Source of the DNA: Gnetum montanum
Lineage: Eukaryota > Streptophyta > Gnetopsida > Gnetales > Gnetaceae
Length of the DNA: 64,000 bases
Direction: 5' to 3'
Assembly: GCA_015680685.1 (NCBI GenBank)
Contig: MNCI01021000.1
Location: 887-64,886 of the forward strand
The notes below the pieces were generated by a model. That model saw only the letters and a list, made by a program, of their open reading frames with translations, was not told where the DNA came from and did no database searches. Within the stretch, counting starts at the first letter, position 1. Every line of letters starts with the position of its first letter. The translations under genes were made by a program, and so were the position numbers. Positions 45,979-58,050 of the stretch are shown piece after piece.

Positions 45979-46477
45979 GCCATTCCTTGCGTACTCGTGT
46001 TGTTTTAGCTTTGTTTATTCTTGTAGCGTTGTTCACGTAAATGAGGGTTTTAGACTATGGACCTCGCGTTAAGATGAGGGTTTAATGGGGCGTGTCTATC
46101 GCCGTTGTTGGAGACAAACCTTGGGCTGTTGTAAGGGTTTGGGCGATTTCGGCATGAATAGTTAAGCGCAATTTGTAGGCTCTCTGTACTTAAACATGCA
46201 AATGTGAATCTAGACGTTGATCTGTTTATTGCGTTTCCTATACAGTGTTATGCTAAGGCCTGTCTTAATCGTCTTAGACATCGTTGGGGTTTTATGCATG
46301 GTTTTATTGATTGTTGTCAACAATGGTTATGCGAATGACTGAAAGACTAGCTATAAGATTTTCTGGCGATTTTGAATGTTACTTATTTTTTTTTAATTTT
46401 TTGCATTTTTATCTGCAAAGCGTAAGCATAGTTGTTAACGATTTTGCCCAAGTTATGTTGCAACGGAATGAAATTGC

Positions 46478-46578
46478 TAGTTTAAGGCCATTGCGGGCCG
46501 TCACGGGAGTTTGCGTCATCTAGAAACTAGTTTTAGGCCATTGCGGGCCCCAACTAGTTTAAGGACATTGCAGGCCCT
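46478..46578 (-). repeat. GGCCCGCAATGGCCTTAAACTAG units
   Basis: Three units on the minus strand correspond to the GGCCCGAAATGGCCTTAAACTAG units at 21.43-21.51 kb of the plus-strand relative, in the same position after protease. Confidence 0.75.
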
Positions 46579-46814
46579 TGTGTGCATAATGTAGAGGACG
46601 TAATTGATGGTAACGTATTTTTCTGCATTATTGGGCTAAAGTGATCAACAGGCGTAAATAACGTACATAAAAGAAATGTAATAGCGTAAGGAATGGCAAC
46701 CGTAAACATTTGAAAATTTCTATAGCGTAAATATGCATTGGATGAAGATGGACTACTAAGTGTAAACAACGATAATTGGTAAAAACATAGGAATGCGCAT
46801 AAATGCCATTCAGT

Positions 46815-49800
46815 TCAACCGTTAATTCGTAATTGTTTCTCAATGGCCTTTACGTTCAATGATGCGTAAGGGTAGAGGGATTTACAGTCTGGCTCCTCTA
46901 TCCCGCCATCCTGAAATGGCAGGTTGGCCCAGGCTAGATTGTCATCGTTGGTTTTGGTTTGTTGAGGGATTTGGAGATGGGTCTGATCATCTGATGTTTC
47001 TATCTCTGAACCTCATTCTTCTTCAATCTTGTTGACAGCCCTGGGGGTGATTTCATCACCGTGTATTATGACCTCCCCTCCTGCGTAGGGTAGGCATATT
47101 TTCTGATGTATGGGTGATAAAACTGCCCTCAGCTGGGCTAACTAGGACCTCCCTAAGATCAAGTTAACCCCAGGCATCTCCTCGACGACTAGGAATGTGG
47201 CATTCGTTGGGAATTGATTCCCTGCCACAAACTTGATACGCACCGTCCCCTTGACGTGAACCCTTGCTCCATTGAACGATTTTATGCATGGTGTCATTGT
47301 GGGAATGATCTGGTCGACTAGACCCAACCTATCCACAATGGGATAAGGAATGACATTTGCAGCTGCGCCGTTGTCCACGGATCAGATACTGACTGACTCG
47401 AATGCTTATGAACATGGGTTCAGTTGTCACTTGACCTTTCTTAGGATCATCTTTGATGGACTCGTCATGAAAGGTCAGCGAGGTGGGCTTAGGTTGCTCA
47501 GCTTTGGAAGGAAACATGACAGCGTGTATCGTTTCCTCCTCCGCTGGTAAGCTTTCATCCACAGGTATGGATGTCAGCATGCGAACCATAGCCTCACGGT
47601 GTTTTTGGGATGTCATAAGCAAGTAATAGAGGCTTAGCATTGTATTTTTTTATTTTAGAGCCTGTTTGACTTGTGTAAACACGTTGAGGAGGTCCTTCTC
47701 TCGACTAGGTTGTTTATTCCCCTTATCTTCTTCCATTCGTCCCAAGAGACTAATCTCCCGAGGTGGAATGGTGTCAGTCGGGGGGTTGTTCTTTTTCTCC
47801 CCGAGAGGAGGTGGCTACATTTCTGCACCTTTATCTTACCTCTGAGGCGCAGGCACAGGCACAGAGGCCAAGGGCCTAGGCTTAGGGAAGCCGAGCATAG
47901 AGCGGTATTTTGTAACGTTAACAGACATGTCCTTTCTATTTTGTTTGTCAGGTGGTGATTGGCGGTTTTGGTTAGAGGCCTGCCCCTACGTGAGAGGAGT
48001 AGCCGGTGGTTTTGGCGCTCTGATAATGAAAGGTGCCCTATGCGTGGGCACGGACGAGGCCGCGGCTTTGTTGTTACTACGTGGCTGAGTGGCATTCTGA
48101 GAAGGTGCCCGAATGATAAAAGGTGGCCTTGAGACACCACTAGCTGTCGATGAAAGGTTTGCACCCTTTGGTGAGCTGGTAGGTACACTCAAAAGAAAGG
48201 CTTGTTTGGGTGGTGCCTTCCTCTCACTGTCCGTACTCACCACATTGATTGTATAGGGTGCATCTTTTGCATTCAACGGATCCTTATACATGTGCAATGC
48301 CTGGTTTTCTAGATGCGTCGGACTACTGCCATCCAGTTTCAAATGACCGTCATCGATCATGCGTTGAATGTCATCCTTCAACGCCCAGTAGTAATCTGTA
48401 TCGTGACCACAAAACTGGTGGTAGTCACAGAAATGATCCAGCCTGAAAGATTTCGGAACTGGTGGTTTGTTAGGTAGGGCTAAAGAAGGATTCTTTAGCA
48501 GTTCACAATGACGTCAGTGACGTTGCAGAGCTTCTTCGGATACCCTCTTGGGTTACATGTATCCTGCCCCTAACAATTGTTTTAATAGTTCTTAGTGTTT
48601 TATAGGTAGGACTGTATACTTTGAGCGATCTTTACACTCAAAGTTTTGTTTTGGCTGGGGGGGGCCTTCAGGGGCAGCTGTGTCTTGGCTGGTGCTACCC
48701 GCACTAGCTACGGTCTCAGGAGACGCTGTAGGTGCCTTCTTCTTCTTGTTCTTTGTGCCCTCAGCCAGTGCAGCTACTGTCATTGTCATCACTTTACCTT
48801 TGTCCTTGCCTTTGTTGTGAACGTTCTTGTATGCGACATACACTGGGTCTTTGCTGGCCTATGAAGCATCTTGGATGCTTCTAGTTTGAGCGAAGGCCTG
48901 ATGTAAAGAGTTAGGGGAAAGATAATACATCTTTGACTTGATAAAGTCATTGACTGCTCCTTTGAAGAAGGCCAGTAAGTGTGACTCCGTAATTGGCTCA
49001 CGGATTTCATTCAAAGTAGCATTCCAGCGCTGTATGAACTTCTGGACTGGTTCGAGAGGGTCTTGTTTCACTCCCATGAGTTGATCCAATGTGACTTCAG
49101 GCTTTAAGTTGTATTTAAAGTGAGTCACGAATTGTGTCAGAAGCTCCCCCAAGGTTGAAATGGAAGAGCGTGGGAGGGCTTGATACCAATCTAGAGCTTT
49201 CCCTGTCAGAGACATAGCAAAGATGTGAATAATTGTGTGAGGCCACTGTTGTAGTAACAAGGATTCGGATCTATAGGTGACCAAGTGAGAATTAGGATCC
49301 CCCTCCCCATTATACTTGGTAAAATGAGGTAAGGACATCCCTGGTGGCAACGACAGCATGGGAACCGCTGTACTAATAGGATCATCTTGGTAGAAGTCCA
49401 TGATCTGTATAGTGTATGAGCCAGCAGCCTTAAGACGCCTAACCTCCTTAGTGAGGGTTTGAATAAGTAAAAAGGCTTGGTCCAGACCTATTGATGGAGG
49501 TGTCTATGCAGGAGGAGCAGGGGGCTGACCTGGGAAAGCAGGGCTAGGAAGCAGAAATGGTGGGATGGTTTGGCAGATAGATGGTGGGGCAGGGATTCCT
49601 GCAGGCAGGGGTGCCTGTGCAGACCACCACCCACCGGTTTGAGAAGAGAGGTTAGCCACCTCTTGCTGCGCGGGATAAGGATAGGGATATTGTGGGTCCA
49701 TCTGTGGGACGTGCATTGTGGGTGCAACTGAGGGTTGTACACCATATACCGTAGATTGGTTATGTTGTGCCGCGAGGTTGGTCCACTAGCCCGCGGTGGG

Positions 49801-50562
49801 CTATTGGACGGGTATCTACGGCTGAACGACGGCAGTGATTTATTGGGTTGGGGGGGGAAGCGATAAAGTCTACACCAGGCGAGTTGTGGATATGGCTTCG
49901 GGTTGGATCTGCGGGATGAAATGGGGCATGGTGGATGCTGGAACCACCACCAGAATGCTGAGTACACGTGGTGATGAAACCGCCCCCATGTTATTGTGGG
50001 GTATTTGCATTTGCAGTCCAGATGGCTGCATAGTGTCTTGTGGAATGACAGGGATTTGCGTCTATGTGATCATGGCTGGATTAAGAGGGGCAGCCTCTCC
50101 GTTGAGAGGGAATGCTGGATTGACGTAAGTATGGGGACTAAGAGTGTGATATGAATGTTTAGACTGGGCTGCAAACTCATCATCTTCTTCTTCCCCATTT
50201 TGGGGTTCCGTCATAGCCCGTATAGCCTGGCTCTTAGCCATGACCAACTGTGTTATAATTTCACTTTGATGGTCTATTAAAGGGATGATGTCATAGGTTG
50301 TTGGGGTGAAATCCTGGCCTCCTCTATGGATCATCTCGAAATTTTGCTTCGCTTCGATCTCGGCTTGGCTAAGGGTAAGATTTGCCTGGATCTTAACGCA
50401 GATGAAGTTGTACTCCTCAGGGGTCACGACAGTGAAAACAGGGTCTTTGCCCTATAGCCTCAATGACCGATGCGATGGTCCCTGAGGTCCTGTTGCACCA
50501 GAAGCTAGTCTAGTGACAGCAATAGGGTTCACAGATGTGGCACCCAAATCCGTAGGGACCAT
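46815..50562 (-). pseudogene. Gag-protease polyprotein of the 13.1-kb element
   Basis: An ATG at 50562 opens MVPTDLGATSVNPIAVTRLA on the minus strand. The early part has EEYNFICVKIQANLTLSQAE, then a Pro-rich section (about 50.0-49.5 kb). Capsid follows at 49.40-48.86 kb (MSLTGKALDWYQALPRSS, KFIQRWNATLNEIREPI). A finger near 48.40 kb reads FCDYHQFCGHDTDYYW, in which the last Cys of the relative is Tyr. PFIIRAP repeats lie at 48.2-48.0 kb. Protease at 47.4-47.1 kb has the site MDNGAAANVIPYPI and later VNLILGRS. Stops occur mostly at Trp or Gln positions, with small frameshifts near 48.0-47.6 and 47.36 kb. It would form the particle and process itself. Confidence 0.85.
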
Positions 50563-50832
50563 GGCGGTTGTGGTTGTGTAAAAGGAATCCATTGATCATG
50601 TAGATTAATCGATGACAAACGACCGGATCTAAGAGAAAAAACTATGAAGAAAGAGGATCGCAATTAGGCTTTCTACCATGTAGGATTCTAGAGGAATCGT
50701 TACTACGACCGATCTACACCTCACGATTTTTCGTAAACTTCCCTAGAGGTATTACGTTCACGTTTTTGGTAATTTGGGTATAGATCGCTGACAGGGCTAC
50801 CCGTAAAAGTACAAATCCGAGTAAAGCTGGCC

Positions 50833-50849
50833 CTCCTTCTAGCGCCAGA
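50833..50849 (-). promoter_or_regulatory. Primer-binding site
   Basis: The minus strand reads TGGCGCTAGAAGGAGGG after the LTR end TCACA and six bases. It is the cleanest copy of the site also seen at 985, 16357 and 24455. Confidence 0.8.
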
Positions 50850-50853
50850 AAAT

Positions 50854-52418
50854 TGTGACGACGGAAAATGTCGGTAGCTGGAAAATACCAAATAAAATTC
50901 TGTGTACACAATTTTAACCACGGATCCGTGCGAGGGCTATGCTGGAAAAAATGAATTCGCGGTGCCTTGGGTGGTCTTGTCGATCAGACAGGGACTTACT
51001 AAGTCAGTAAACTGATGGAGATTATGAATATTTCGTGAAACCATTTGATTCGATGAATCACGAAATGAGAGAAAGACGATGTAGATAAATTGTGATAATG
51101 ATAACGTTAACACGATGAAAGGAATCAGACATGAGAGAAATGCATGATTTCAAGATCTATGCTTTGACGCAGAAAAAATGAATATTTTGTTTACCAAATT
51201 ACACTGGGGAGACCCCGATTATCCTGTGTGAAATAAACACAAAATGACAAGAAAACTGTCCAAGTAGAAGTACAGAATGAAGTCTGATCTACCTCGTAGG
51301 CTAGAGATGGGATGCAAGGAAGATCAAGTTCTGACGTCTATCGATCAACTCCTTCTGATCAATAGAGCTCGCAAGCCACACCAGACGATCTCTCGATCTC
51401 TAATCTGCTCCTTTTCCCTTGGGTAGTCTTTGCTCATAACTACCAATGATCAACAATGGAGAAAGTTGTGTCTTCGTCAAAGGGGCAACTGTTCTTGCTG
51501 CCAATGCTCAAGAAAAATGTCTCTAATCTCTGTTAAAAGATAGTGCGGCCAAAAGATTGCGAAAATGCTACTCTTTTTCTTTGTCTCTCTCTGTGTCTAT
51601 GTCCTGTCTTGCTAACTGAGGTATTTATAAGTTTGACGACATGTGGATAAGGAATGGCTGTGATGACATGTGTTTCAATCATTTCGGAAGATCGTTGACT
51701 TGACCCTCTATGTGTTGAAGTTCGTGACTACACACAATACGCGCATCTACGTATTGTGCGTATGGATGAAAAATGTGGATCGGGCATGTCTCAATTGATT
51801 TTGGGCTACATTACGCTCCTACGCATTGCATTGTGTGTGAGAGCATAATAAAGCATAAGAGTAATGGACTCAAGCTTCTTTACGCTAGTTCACGCTGCCA
51901 AGCGTAGTAAAGCGTAAACCATGATTAACTTGACGATGGATTACGCTGACATACGCTACGGTGCGTAACGAGCGTAAGGTGATCAATCTGCAAAAAGAGA
52001 AAAGAGTTGATCTGTTGTGCTTCCTTTGGATTCTCCTTGATGTTTTTGAAGCTCATTACGCTGCCTTGCATAACAGAGCATAAATCTACCCTTGGACAAA
52101 AGACTTAGCAGAATACACGAGAGATCGCATATTACGCTGCTTAGACCTTAGGCTTCGCCAAATCTATTGAAGTAAATCGCCTTCTAATTTCATACTATGT
52201 TACGTTTAGCGTCATTACGCTACATTGCGTACTACAACATAAAGACAGAAATCATAGTAAGATAGGAAGTTTTCTAAAGGAAACCGAAGCCTTGACGCCG
52301 CGCGCTTCTTTGCCTTGCCCTGCCTTACCTTGTTCTCCTTTCTGGAATTCTGTCATGTACTCTTGTCAGAATCGTGAATCTTTGCCTGAGGCCGAATCAC
52401 AATTTTCACGGTGTTTTA
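50854..52418 (-). repeat. 5' LTR of the 13.1-kb element
   Basis: The LTR is 1565 bases, from TGTGACGACGG to CACGGTGTTTTA on the plus strand (the partner ends TTTCA). A minus-strand TATA-type box lies at 51621-51630. The TACGCT-rich block at about 52040-52345 is absent from the 3' LTR. Elsewhere the two LTRs agree closely, mostly differing by transitions. Confidence 0.9.
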
Positions 52419-52720
52419 GTTATGTAGGAAGAGGATGGTCAAGTGTCAAACAATAAAAAAGTAAATTTTTTATTTTAGTAGGGTGTTTCATTTGAAGTGT
52501 TGCATTTTAGATGTAAAGCATTCAAAATTCAAGAGTAGAATTATGGCTCTCAACCAAGTGGCAAAGTTAGTTGTGGGAGAGGATGGGCTAGTATACAACA
52601 AAAAAATTTTAATTTTATTTTATTTTAGCATGGTTTTTCATTTGGAATGTTGCATTTTATGTGGGACAACATTCAAAATTAAATAGTAAGCCTATAGCCT
52701 TCAGCTCTTGGCCTAGCCTA
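52419..52720. repeat. Target duplication and right part of the interrupted tandem repeat
   Basis: GTTATG (52419-52424) repeats the left target site. Then units continue: TAGGAAGAGGATGGTCAAGTGT completes the unit cut at 39315, and units at about 52465-52610 and 52611-52720 share TTTTAGTAGGGTGTTTCATTT and GTTGCATTTTA. Confidence 0.75.
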
Positions 52721-54207
52721 CATCATTCATAATGTACAATTATAATCCATAATTAGTTAAACACAAATGATTGCTAACTATGCAATACAAATTGCATTGA
52801 AGATAAATACCACATTTTAATAATGTTATGCATTCGAGAAAATATTAGACATAGATGTCTTACTACTCCATATGTTTATGCCATTACTTATGTTAACATT
52901 TTGATGGGGAGCATGTTATTAAATAAGTGTTGCCTTGCCATGTTACTGGAAATCTATTTACCCATGCTTGAAGGTAGTCCCTTGGTAAGAAAGCATAATT
53001 ATTAATTAATTAATTCACAAAAGAAAATTGATTCCTAGGGTACCACTAGAAAGACATGTTAGCCATGCCTAAAAGTAGGCCTTTATTAATTGATTGAAAA
53101 GACATGTAATCCATGGCTAAAGGAAACCCTATATCCAAAGGTTGAGTTTTTGAAAAACATTTAACATTACAATAATTTAATTAATTTAAAATGCTTCCTT
53201 GTTTTCTCTTGTTGAGTAGTGATGTTTTCATATGGTTATGGTGGTCCTATGGTTCTAAGTTCAAGATGAAGGAATACAATGTCATTAGAAAAGATATGAA
53301 CTTCATCTAAAACCTAGATAGATAGGTATGATGATCATTTTAATTACATTAGATACAAGAAACTATTATAAACATGGTAGAGCATCTCACATCCCTATTT
53401 ATGTAGTGCCTTCTTATTCTGTTATTCAACTTAATACTACATGTAATTGCTTGCCTAATGATTTTGTTCAGTATAGTATAGGATCCTAAAGATAGTTGTT
53501 ATGTGAATGTGACATATAGAATGGATCAATAATTAATTTCCAATGTTTCTATAGACACCTTCTGAAATGGTTATATAAGGACATTAACATCATAAGCCTA
53601 GCTTGGAGAGGATCCATATTAGAACTTTTTTAAGTTTCTCAAGATCTTTTATAAGGAGATCCACTTTTTCATAGTTATATTAATATTATGAAAATGTAAG
53701 ATCATAGCTCTCTTCATGATGATAATAGCTTCTTCTAGTCTTGGTAGTTGTAAATATTGCAAGTTTGACTAACTTGGCTACTTATGAATCTTCTCAGGAT
53801 GAACAGAGTTACACTATATGAGTTTTATTAGTTGGTACTAATTCTTGATTTTGGTAGTTTGTAGCATTATCTTTGAGCTTACTATATCTATAGATTCTAC
53901 CTTGTTAAGAACTTCCTATACTTTATTGATGTTTCTCTTTCTGGTAGTGCATATTTATTTGGTTCATATCTAGTTCTTCATCATAAGATTATAATATATT
54001 TACAATTGTTGTTCATAACTCAATGTATTACAAACTTCTATACCTAGGTTAGATTCACTATCCTTCCTTCTTTATACCTACCTAAGCCACCTTGTCTTAG
54101 TCTACTATGCTTTATGAAATACTTCTTCGTAAGTCTTTCATTTATTAGACTTTATGAAATACTTCTTCATAACTCTTCTCCTTTCTTTTCTTTACTTACC
54201 AACATAA
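52721..54207. other. AT-rich spacer
   Basis: No gene. A small direct duplication of CTTTATGAAATACTTCTTC.TAA occurs at about 54109 and 54151. GACATGT.A.CCATG.CTAAA occurs twice near 53053 and 53100. Confidence 0.4.
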
Positions 54208-55510
54208 CTGATGAGTGGTGGAGTAGTCCAACATCCAACCATACAAGTTACAAGTGTTCATGCACAACTCAATCTAATTCTATGGACATGGCAATGTAAT
54301 TATGCTAGTAATTGGTTAGAGTTCACAATCGTTGTCTTCCCACGAGAGTTAGTAAAATTGATGCATATGGTTTAATTCATGGTAAGGCATATGATAATGA
54401 TGTTGCGTTGGCCATAATTCACCTAGAAAACATAAGGTAAGAATAAAGGTTTATAATTCTAAGTATTAGTAAACAAATCTAATCTAGCCTATGTGATGAG
54501 TAGCCAGTCTTGACCTTTCATTCACACCTTTGACTTCATGTAACTCTTATTGGGATTATCAAATATCACACTACTGGGCATACCAAGTGATAGTATTACT
54601 AGGTTACCAAGTAGTTAAACTTAAGTGTTCAAGATTAGTCCTACTCATACTGCTTAACAACAGAGATAGTAAAGTGTATAGAAAGTTATGTTTAGATCCA
54701 GTCAAATTTCGTGGATGGGACTAGTTGTGGGATCTAGATCGTTATGTATTGATCACGGTTCATTGTCTTCCCCCTTGGACTAGTGGTAGCTTTGTCACGT
54801 ATGTTTTAGTCCAAAGCGAGGCATATGATAATTGATGTTATTGCAACCTTATGTTACTCTTAACAATAATAGAGAAATTAATTATTTAATCTAATTAACA
54901 ATGTAAAGTAAAGTCTAAACTAGCCTATGTGCAATAAGTATCTATTCCTAACCTTTTGCATGTGCCTTGGACTTTGTGCTACTACCACTAGGGTTACTAA
55001 GCATACCATTACTAGGCATACCAAATGATAACACTACTGGGTTATCAAGTAATTATACTTAAACACTCACAATTAGTTGTACTCATTTTGCTTAATGATA
55101 GAAATAATAAATAGCAATAAATGATAAACATTAAAGAAAATAGTAAGTATTTAAGTAATTAACAATAATAAAGCTAAGTGTATGGTACAATAATGAAAGT
55201 AATCTCGATCTTTATTGTTGAGCATGTAACGTGTCCACTTGTGTCACATTTGAATAACGATGTCATACAATCACTTAACATCATACTATGGGCATGCGCT
55301 AGAAATAAACTAACAGAATTTTGTTACCTTTCGACTACCTATCTATTCCCTTCTCTATGTCTCTGTTCCCCAAAACTATGCATACAAGTGTTGTATTTAT
55401 AGCCTAGCATGGATGAGGTGATATCGAATCCTCGACATTAGAGGTTTTGCCATAATATTAGATACGTGATAATGTAGCTTCGATATTGGATACTCGATAT
55501 CAGAGCCCTA
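54208..55510 (-). repeat. Diverged LTR of the CCTAA-element family
   Basis: It begins TGATGAGTGGTGGAGTAGTCC and shares landmarks with the LTRs at 26908 and 33226: CAACCATACAAGT, CGTTGTCTTCCCA, GGCATATGAT. A segment of about 430 bases is duplicated inside it: ATCGTTGTCTTCCC near 54328 recurs as TCATTGTCTTCCC near 54759. The end near 55.5 kb is followed by CATGACTCATTAG, like the polypurine side of the complete element. Confidence 0.55.
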
Positions 55511-55699
55511 CCAAAACATGACTCATTAGTTGACAAAAGATGTACTCATAGATTATTTTTACCATTACTTTCCATAGTTCCTTGAAATCTAACTTTCAAT
55601 ATGTGATCTTATTTTTTGATAATTAAAAAAATCTTAGAAAAATCCTTTAGAATTTTTTGCTCACTAGGGTGGCCCTTAGGAAAGAGTGTTTTTTTTGCT

Positions 55700-56098
55700 T
55701 GTAGTCAAGTTGTACTCACGCGTTGTGACAAGTAGTCAATTCCTTGATTAGCCGTACACATCCGTAGATGCTCGTAATCAAGTCGTACTTGTGCGCACTA
55801 GGACAGCAATAAATAACAATAAAGTAAAACCATGTACTGTAAGGTTTATCCAATCAAGTTCATCTTTATTACCATACACAACTTGTGTTCAGGTTACAAA
55901 GTTGCTCGAATACAGAGCCGTCCAATCTAGGACTCCTACTGCGGGCACATGGGAAATTAATCTAACTCTAGAGTGTTCAAACTACCAGAGCTTCGCTACT
56001 TCTAGCCAGGATTGTGAAATGAAGGGAGTGCCGCCTCTTATTTATAGATATGGCAGTGGACCGCGATATCGCGGCACTATGCATGTCGCGTCTCATCA
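55700..56098 (-). repeat. Partial LTR, same family, U3 side
   Basis: This piece corresponds to the right 40 percent of the LTRs at 26908 and 33226: TTGATTAGCCGTACACATCCG, GGACTCCTACTGCGGGCACATGG, the TATA-type box (56039-56047), CGCGATATCGCG and the end GTCTCATCA at 56098. It is closer in sequence to the complete element than its left neighbour. No target duplication links it to 54208. Confidence 0.65.
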
Positions 56099-56930
56099 GC
56101 AACCTAGTGAAGTCAATAATAGTTATAGTGGAGACCATAATAGCCTTAGACCCTACTCTTAAGCTATTGCTTCTTCAAGTTCTAATGGTGTTTGTGTTAA
56201 TATTAAAGACATGGATGAAAATAAAGCTAAAGAACTTTATCCATCCTTTGATTGAAAAGAGCATCCATGACAAGGATCCATAGATCTTCATGTGGTTATT
56301 AGTTACCTCATAATTATGTTCCTATTCATTTTTTTAAGAAGGTTTCTTATCATAATGCATTCCCATTTGAAAGCTAAGATGAAAGCATTATGAGTCACAA
56401 CTATTACGTGGAAGAGGAATCATCATTTAAAATAATTTCATTTCTTTCTCTCTAAATCAACCAAAGAAAAGACATAGACATCATTGATTTATATGTCCCA
56501 CCTGCTAAAAAATGTCACATGTATGAGGAGAAAGGAATGATGATAATGATAGGCTATAACTTGAGCTCTATTTATGATGCTTTTATATAAGATTAATTAA
56601 AAATGTATTTATCATTGAATATCATGCCATAATTTCAACATAAGATGTAGCACCTTAGATCCTAAAAATATCTCTATTGAAGAGGGTCCCATATGAGAAT
56701 TACCTAAAATGAGAGAAGTCAATGAAAAAATTTGAACTTTGAGATGGTGAGGATACCTCAAATGTTAATTATACATGGATCTGACTAACTAAAATAAAAT
56801 TTAAACTAATGTTTTTTTTTTACTAATTTTCTTATGTCAAAGGGTCAGTTAGATAATTAGACTCTAGTACTTGTCCAATTAGCTAGATAATGCATCATCT
56901 ATATAAAAGATGATGAGGACGTCACCCAAC
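56099..56930. other. AT-rich spacer
   Basis: No recognised genes. A short frame 56099-56280 on the plus strand has no known motif. Confidence 0.35.
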
Positions 56931-57094
56931 CCATGTAACGTTCTCAAACTATGTTTTTATGTGTGTTGTTTATTTCTTAGATGTGCCTATTCTTTTGTAC
57001 TATTATGCATGTCCAAAAGGCAAGAGAAGATAATTGAAAGTGCATTCCACTTATGGGACTTTTAGGAAGGATTTTCATCTTTAAAAAGTATCTC

Positions 57095-57315
57095 TATCTT
57101 GATGTCTCTAGAAAAACCAAGATGTTTCTAGGTGGGCCAAGACATCTCATGTTGAAGTAAGAAGTCTTCTAAGTTTAGTGAAAACTCAGGAGATATGCCT
57201 CTTTCTAGTCTAAGATGTCTCCTTCAAGACATCTTCCCTAACTCCAAGATATCTTGTATGAGATTTGATTATGTTGGGGAAGACATCTCCTACTTCTCTA
57301 AGATGTCTCATACAT
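57095..57315. repeat. AGACATCT / AGATGTCT motif array
   Basis: Seven or more copies of AAGATGTCT, AAGACATCT or near forms lie in 220 bases, in alternating orientation. AGACATCT and AGATGTCT are reverse complements. The array is in the U3 part of the LTR, upstream of the TATA-type box. Confidence 0.7.
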
Positions 57316-57379
57316 ATTCCAATGGGCTTCAATTCAAATTCTAAATGGAAAGGAAAATGAAGGAACACTTGGAAGAGAC

Positions 57380-57387
57380 TATAAAAA
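57380..57387 (+). promoter_or_regulatory. TATA-type box of the plus-strand LTR
   Basis: GACTATAAAAATAAATCC, followed by a plausible transcription start region, about 320 bases before the LTR end. Confidence 0.45.
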
Positions 57388-57708
57388 TAAATCCAAGCCT
57401 TGTATTTGAGGGAGAGAGAAGTATATTATTAAAATGTTTTGGAAGAGAGGGTTAAGCTCTAATTGAGCTTCCATTAAGTTTCTATGGTGTAAGACTTTCA
57501 ACCATTATGAGTTATGTGTTGTGTATAGGTTATGAGTGTTATTTTATTTAGCTCATGTCTGTCCTTGGGCAAGTTGCTTTCAACCTTGTAATTCTATCAT
57601 GATTTTGCAAGAATAAAGAACCAATTTCCTTTATTGTTTTAGTTGATCTTACAAGTTTGAATATTGGTCTTTTAATTTTGGTCTTGAAGCATTAGAATCC
57701 TTATCAAA

Positions 57709-57726
57709 TTGGTATCAAATCATAGG
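57709..57726 (+). promoter_or_regulatory. Primer-binding site, initiator-Met tRNA type
   Basis: TTGGTATCAAATCATAGG follows the LTR end after two bases. The first eight bases TGGTATCA match the common plant TGGTATCAGAGC site; the rest has mutated. Confidence 0.65.
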
Positions 57727-58050
57727 ATTTGAAGACAATTATCTTAAGAAAAGAGATCCACCACAAAAATTCAAAAGAATTCACTCTTCTTCAAGTTTAT
57801 TTTGATTTGCAATTCTATTGATGTTCATTTCCATCCTCAATTAGGATTTAATTAGCCTTCTTTTGGTCAACTAGTATGATCAATTAAATTGGATATTAAT
57901 AAATCTCATTGTTTAAGATACCAATTAAGCTTCTTTAGTTAGGATTTGTGGGAATTGTTTGGATAATCCACCTTGAGTTGTGGATACTATTAATTCTTTT
58001 ATAATTTCTTATGGATATTTGTTTAATTTTTTATTTAGGTCCACTTGATC

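Larger units (their letters stand above)
45741..46814 (-). other. Intron-like gap between protease and RT
   Basis: The gag-protease frame stops at TGA 46817-46815 and RT starts at 45740. The gap has no sense-strand coding. It holds TTAAACT-type units (46478-46578), AT-rich sequence, and a 42-codon ORF on the opposite strand. Its 3' splice site is good; I could not choose a single 5' splice site near the protease end. Confidence 0.6.
39316..52418 (-). mobile_element. Near-complete 13.1-kb Tat/Ogre-like LTR retrotransposon
   Basis: In coding (minus) order the element has a 5' LTR (50854-52418), primer site, gag and protease (50562-46815), an intron-like gap with arrays and a short antisense ORF, RT-RNase H-integrase (45740-42262), a post-pol array, 3' UTR, polypurine tract and 3' LTR (39316-40575). 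Target duplications flank it, and the empty site can be rebuilt from a neighbouring tandem repeat. The RT exon begins right after a strong 3' splice site, which with the RNase H type and TTAAACT arrays points to the Tat/Ogre group. A modest number of stops and small frameshifts break it, so it is probably inactive but could be a good family reference. Confidence 0.9.
56931..57706 (+). repeat. 5' LTR of a plus-strand element (left end approximate)
   Basis: The right end CCTTATCA is fixed by the primer site after it. A TATA-type box lies at 57380-57387 and AATAAAG at 57613 could be its polyadenylation signal. U3 holds an array of AGACATCT/AGATGTCT motifs (57095-57315). The left end is a guess, possibly TGTAACG near 56935. 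Confidence 0.55.

Noticed and set aside
54208-56098. A single solo LTR spanning the whole interval
   Set aside because: Length is twice that of the family LTR, internal landmarks occur twice, the two parts differ in divergence, and the flanking five bases (ATAAC, GCAAC) do not match.
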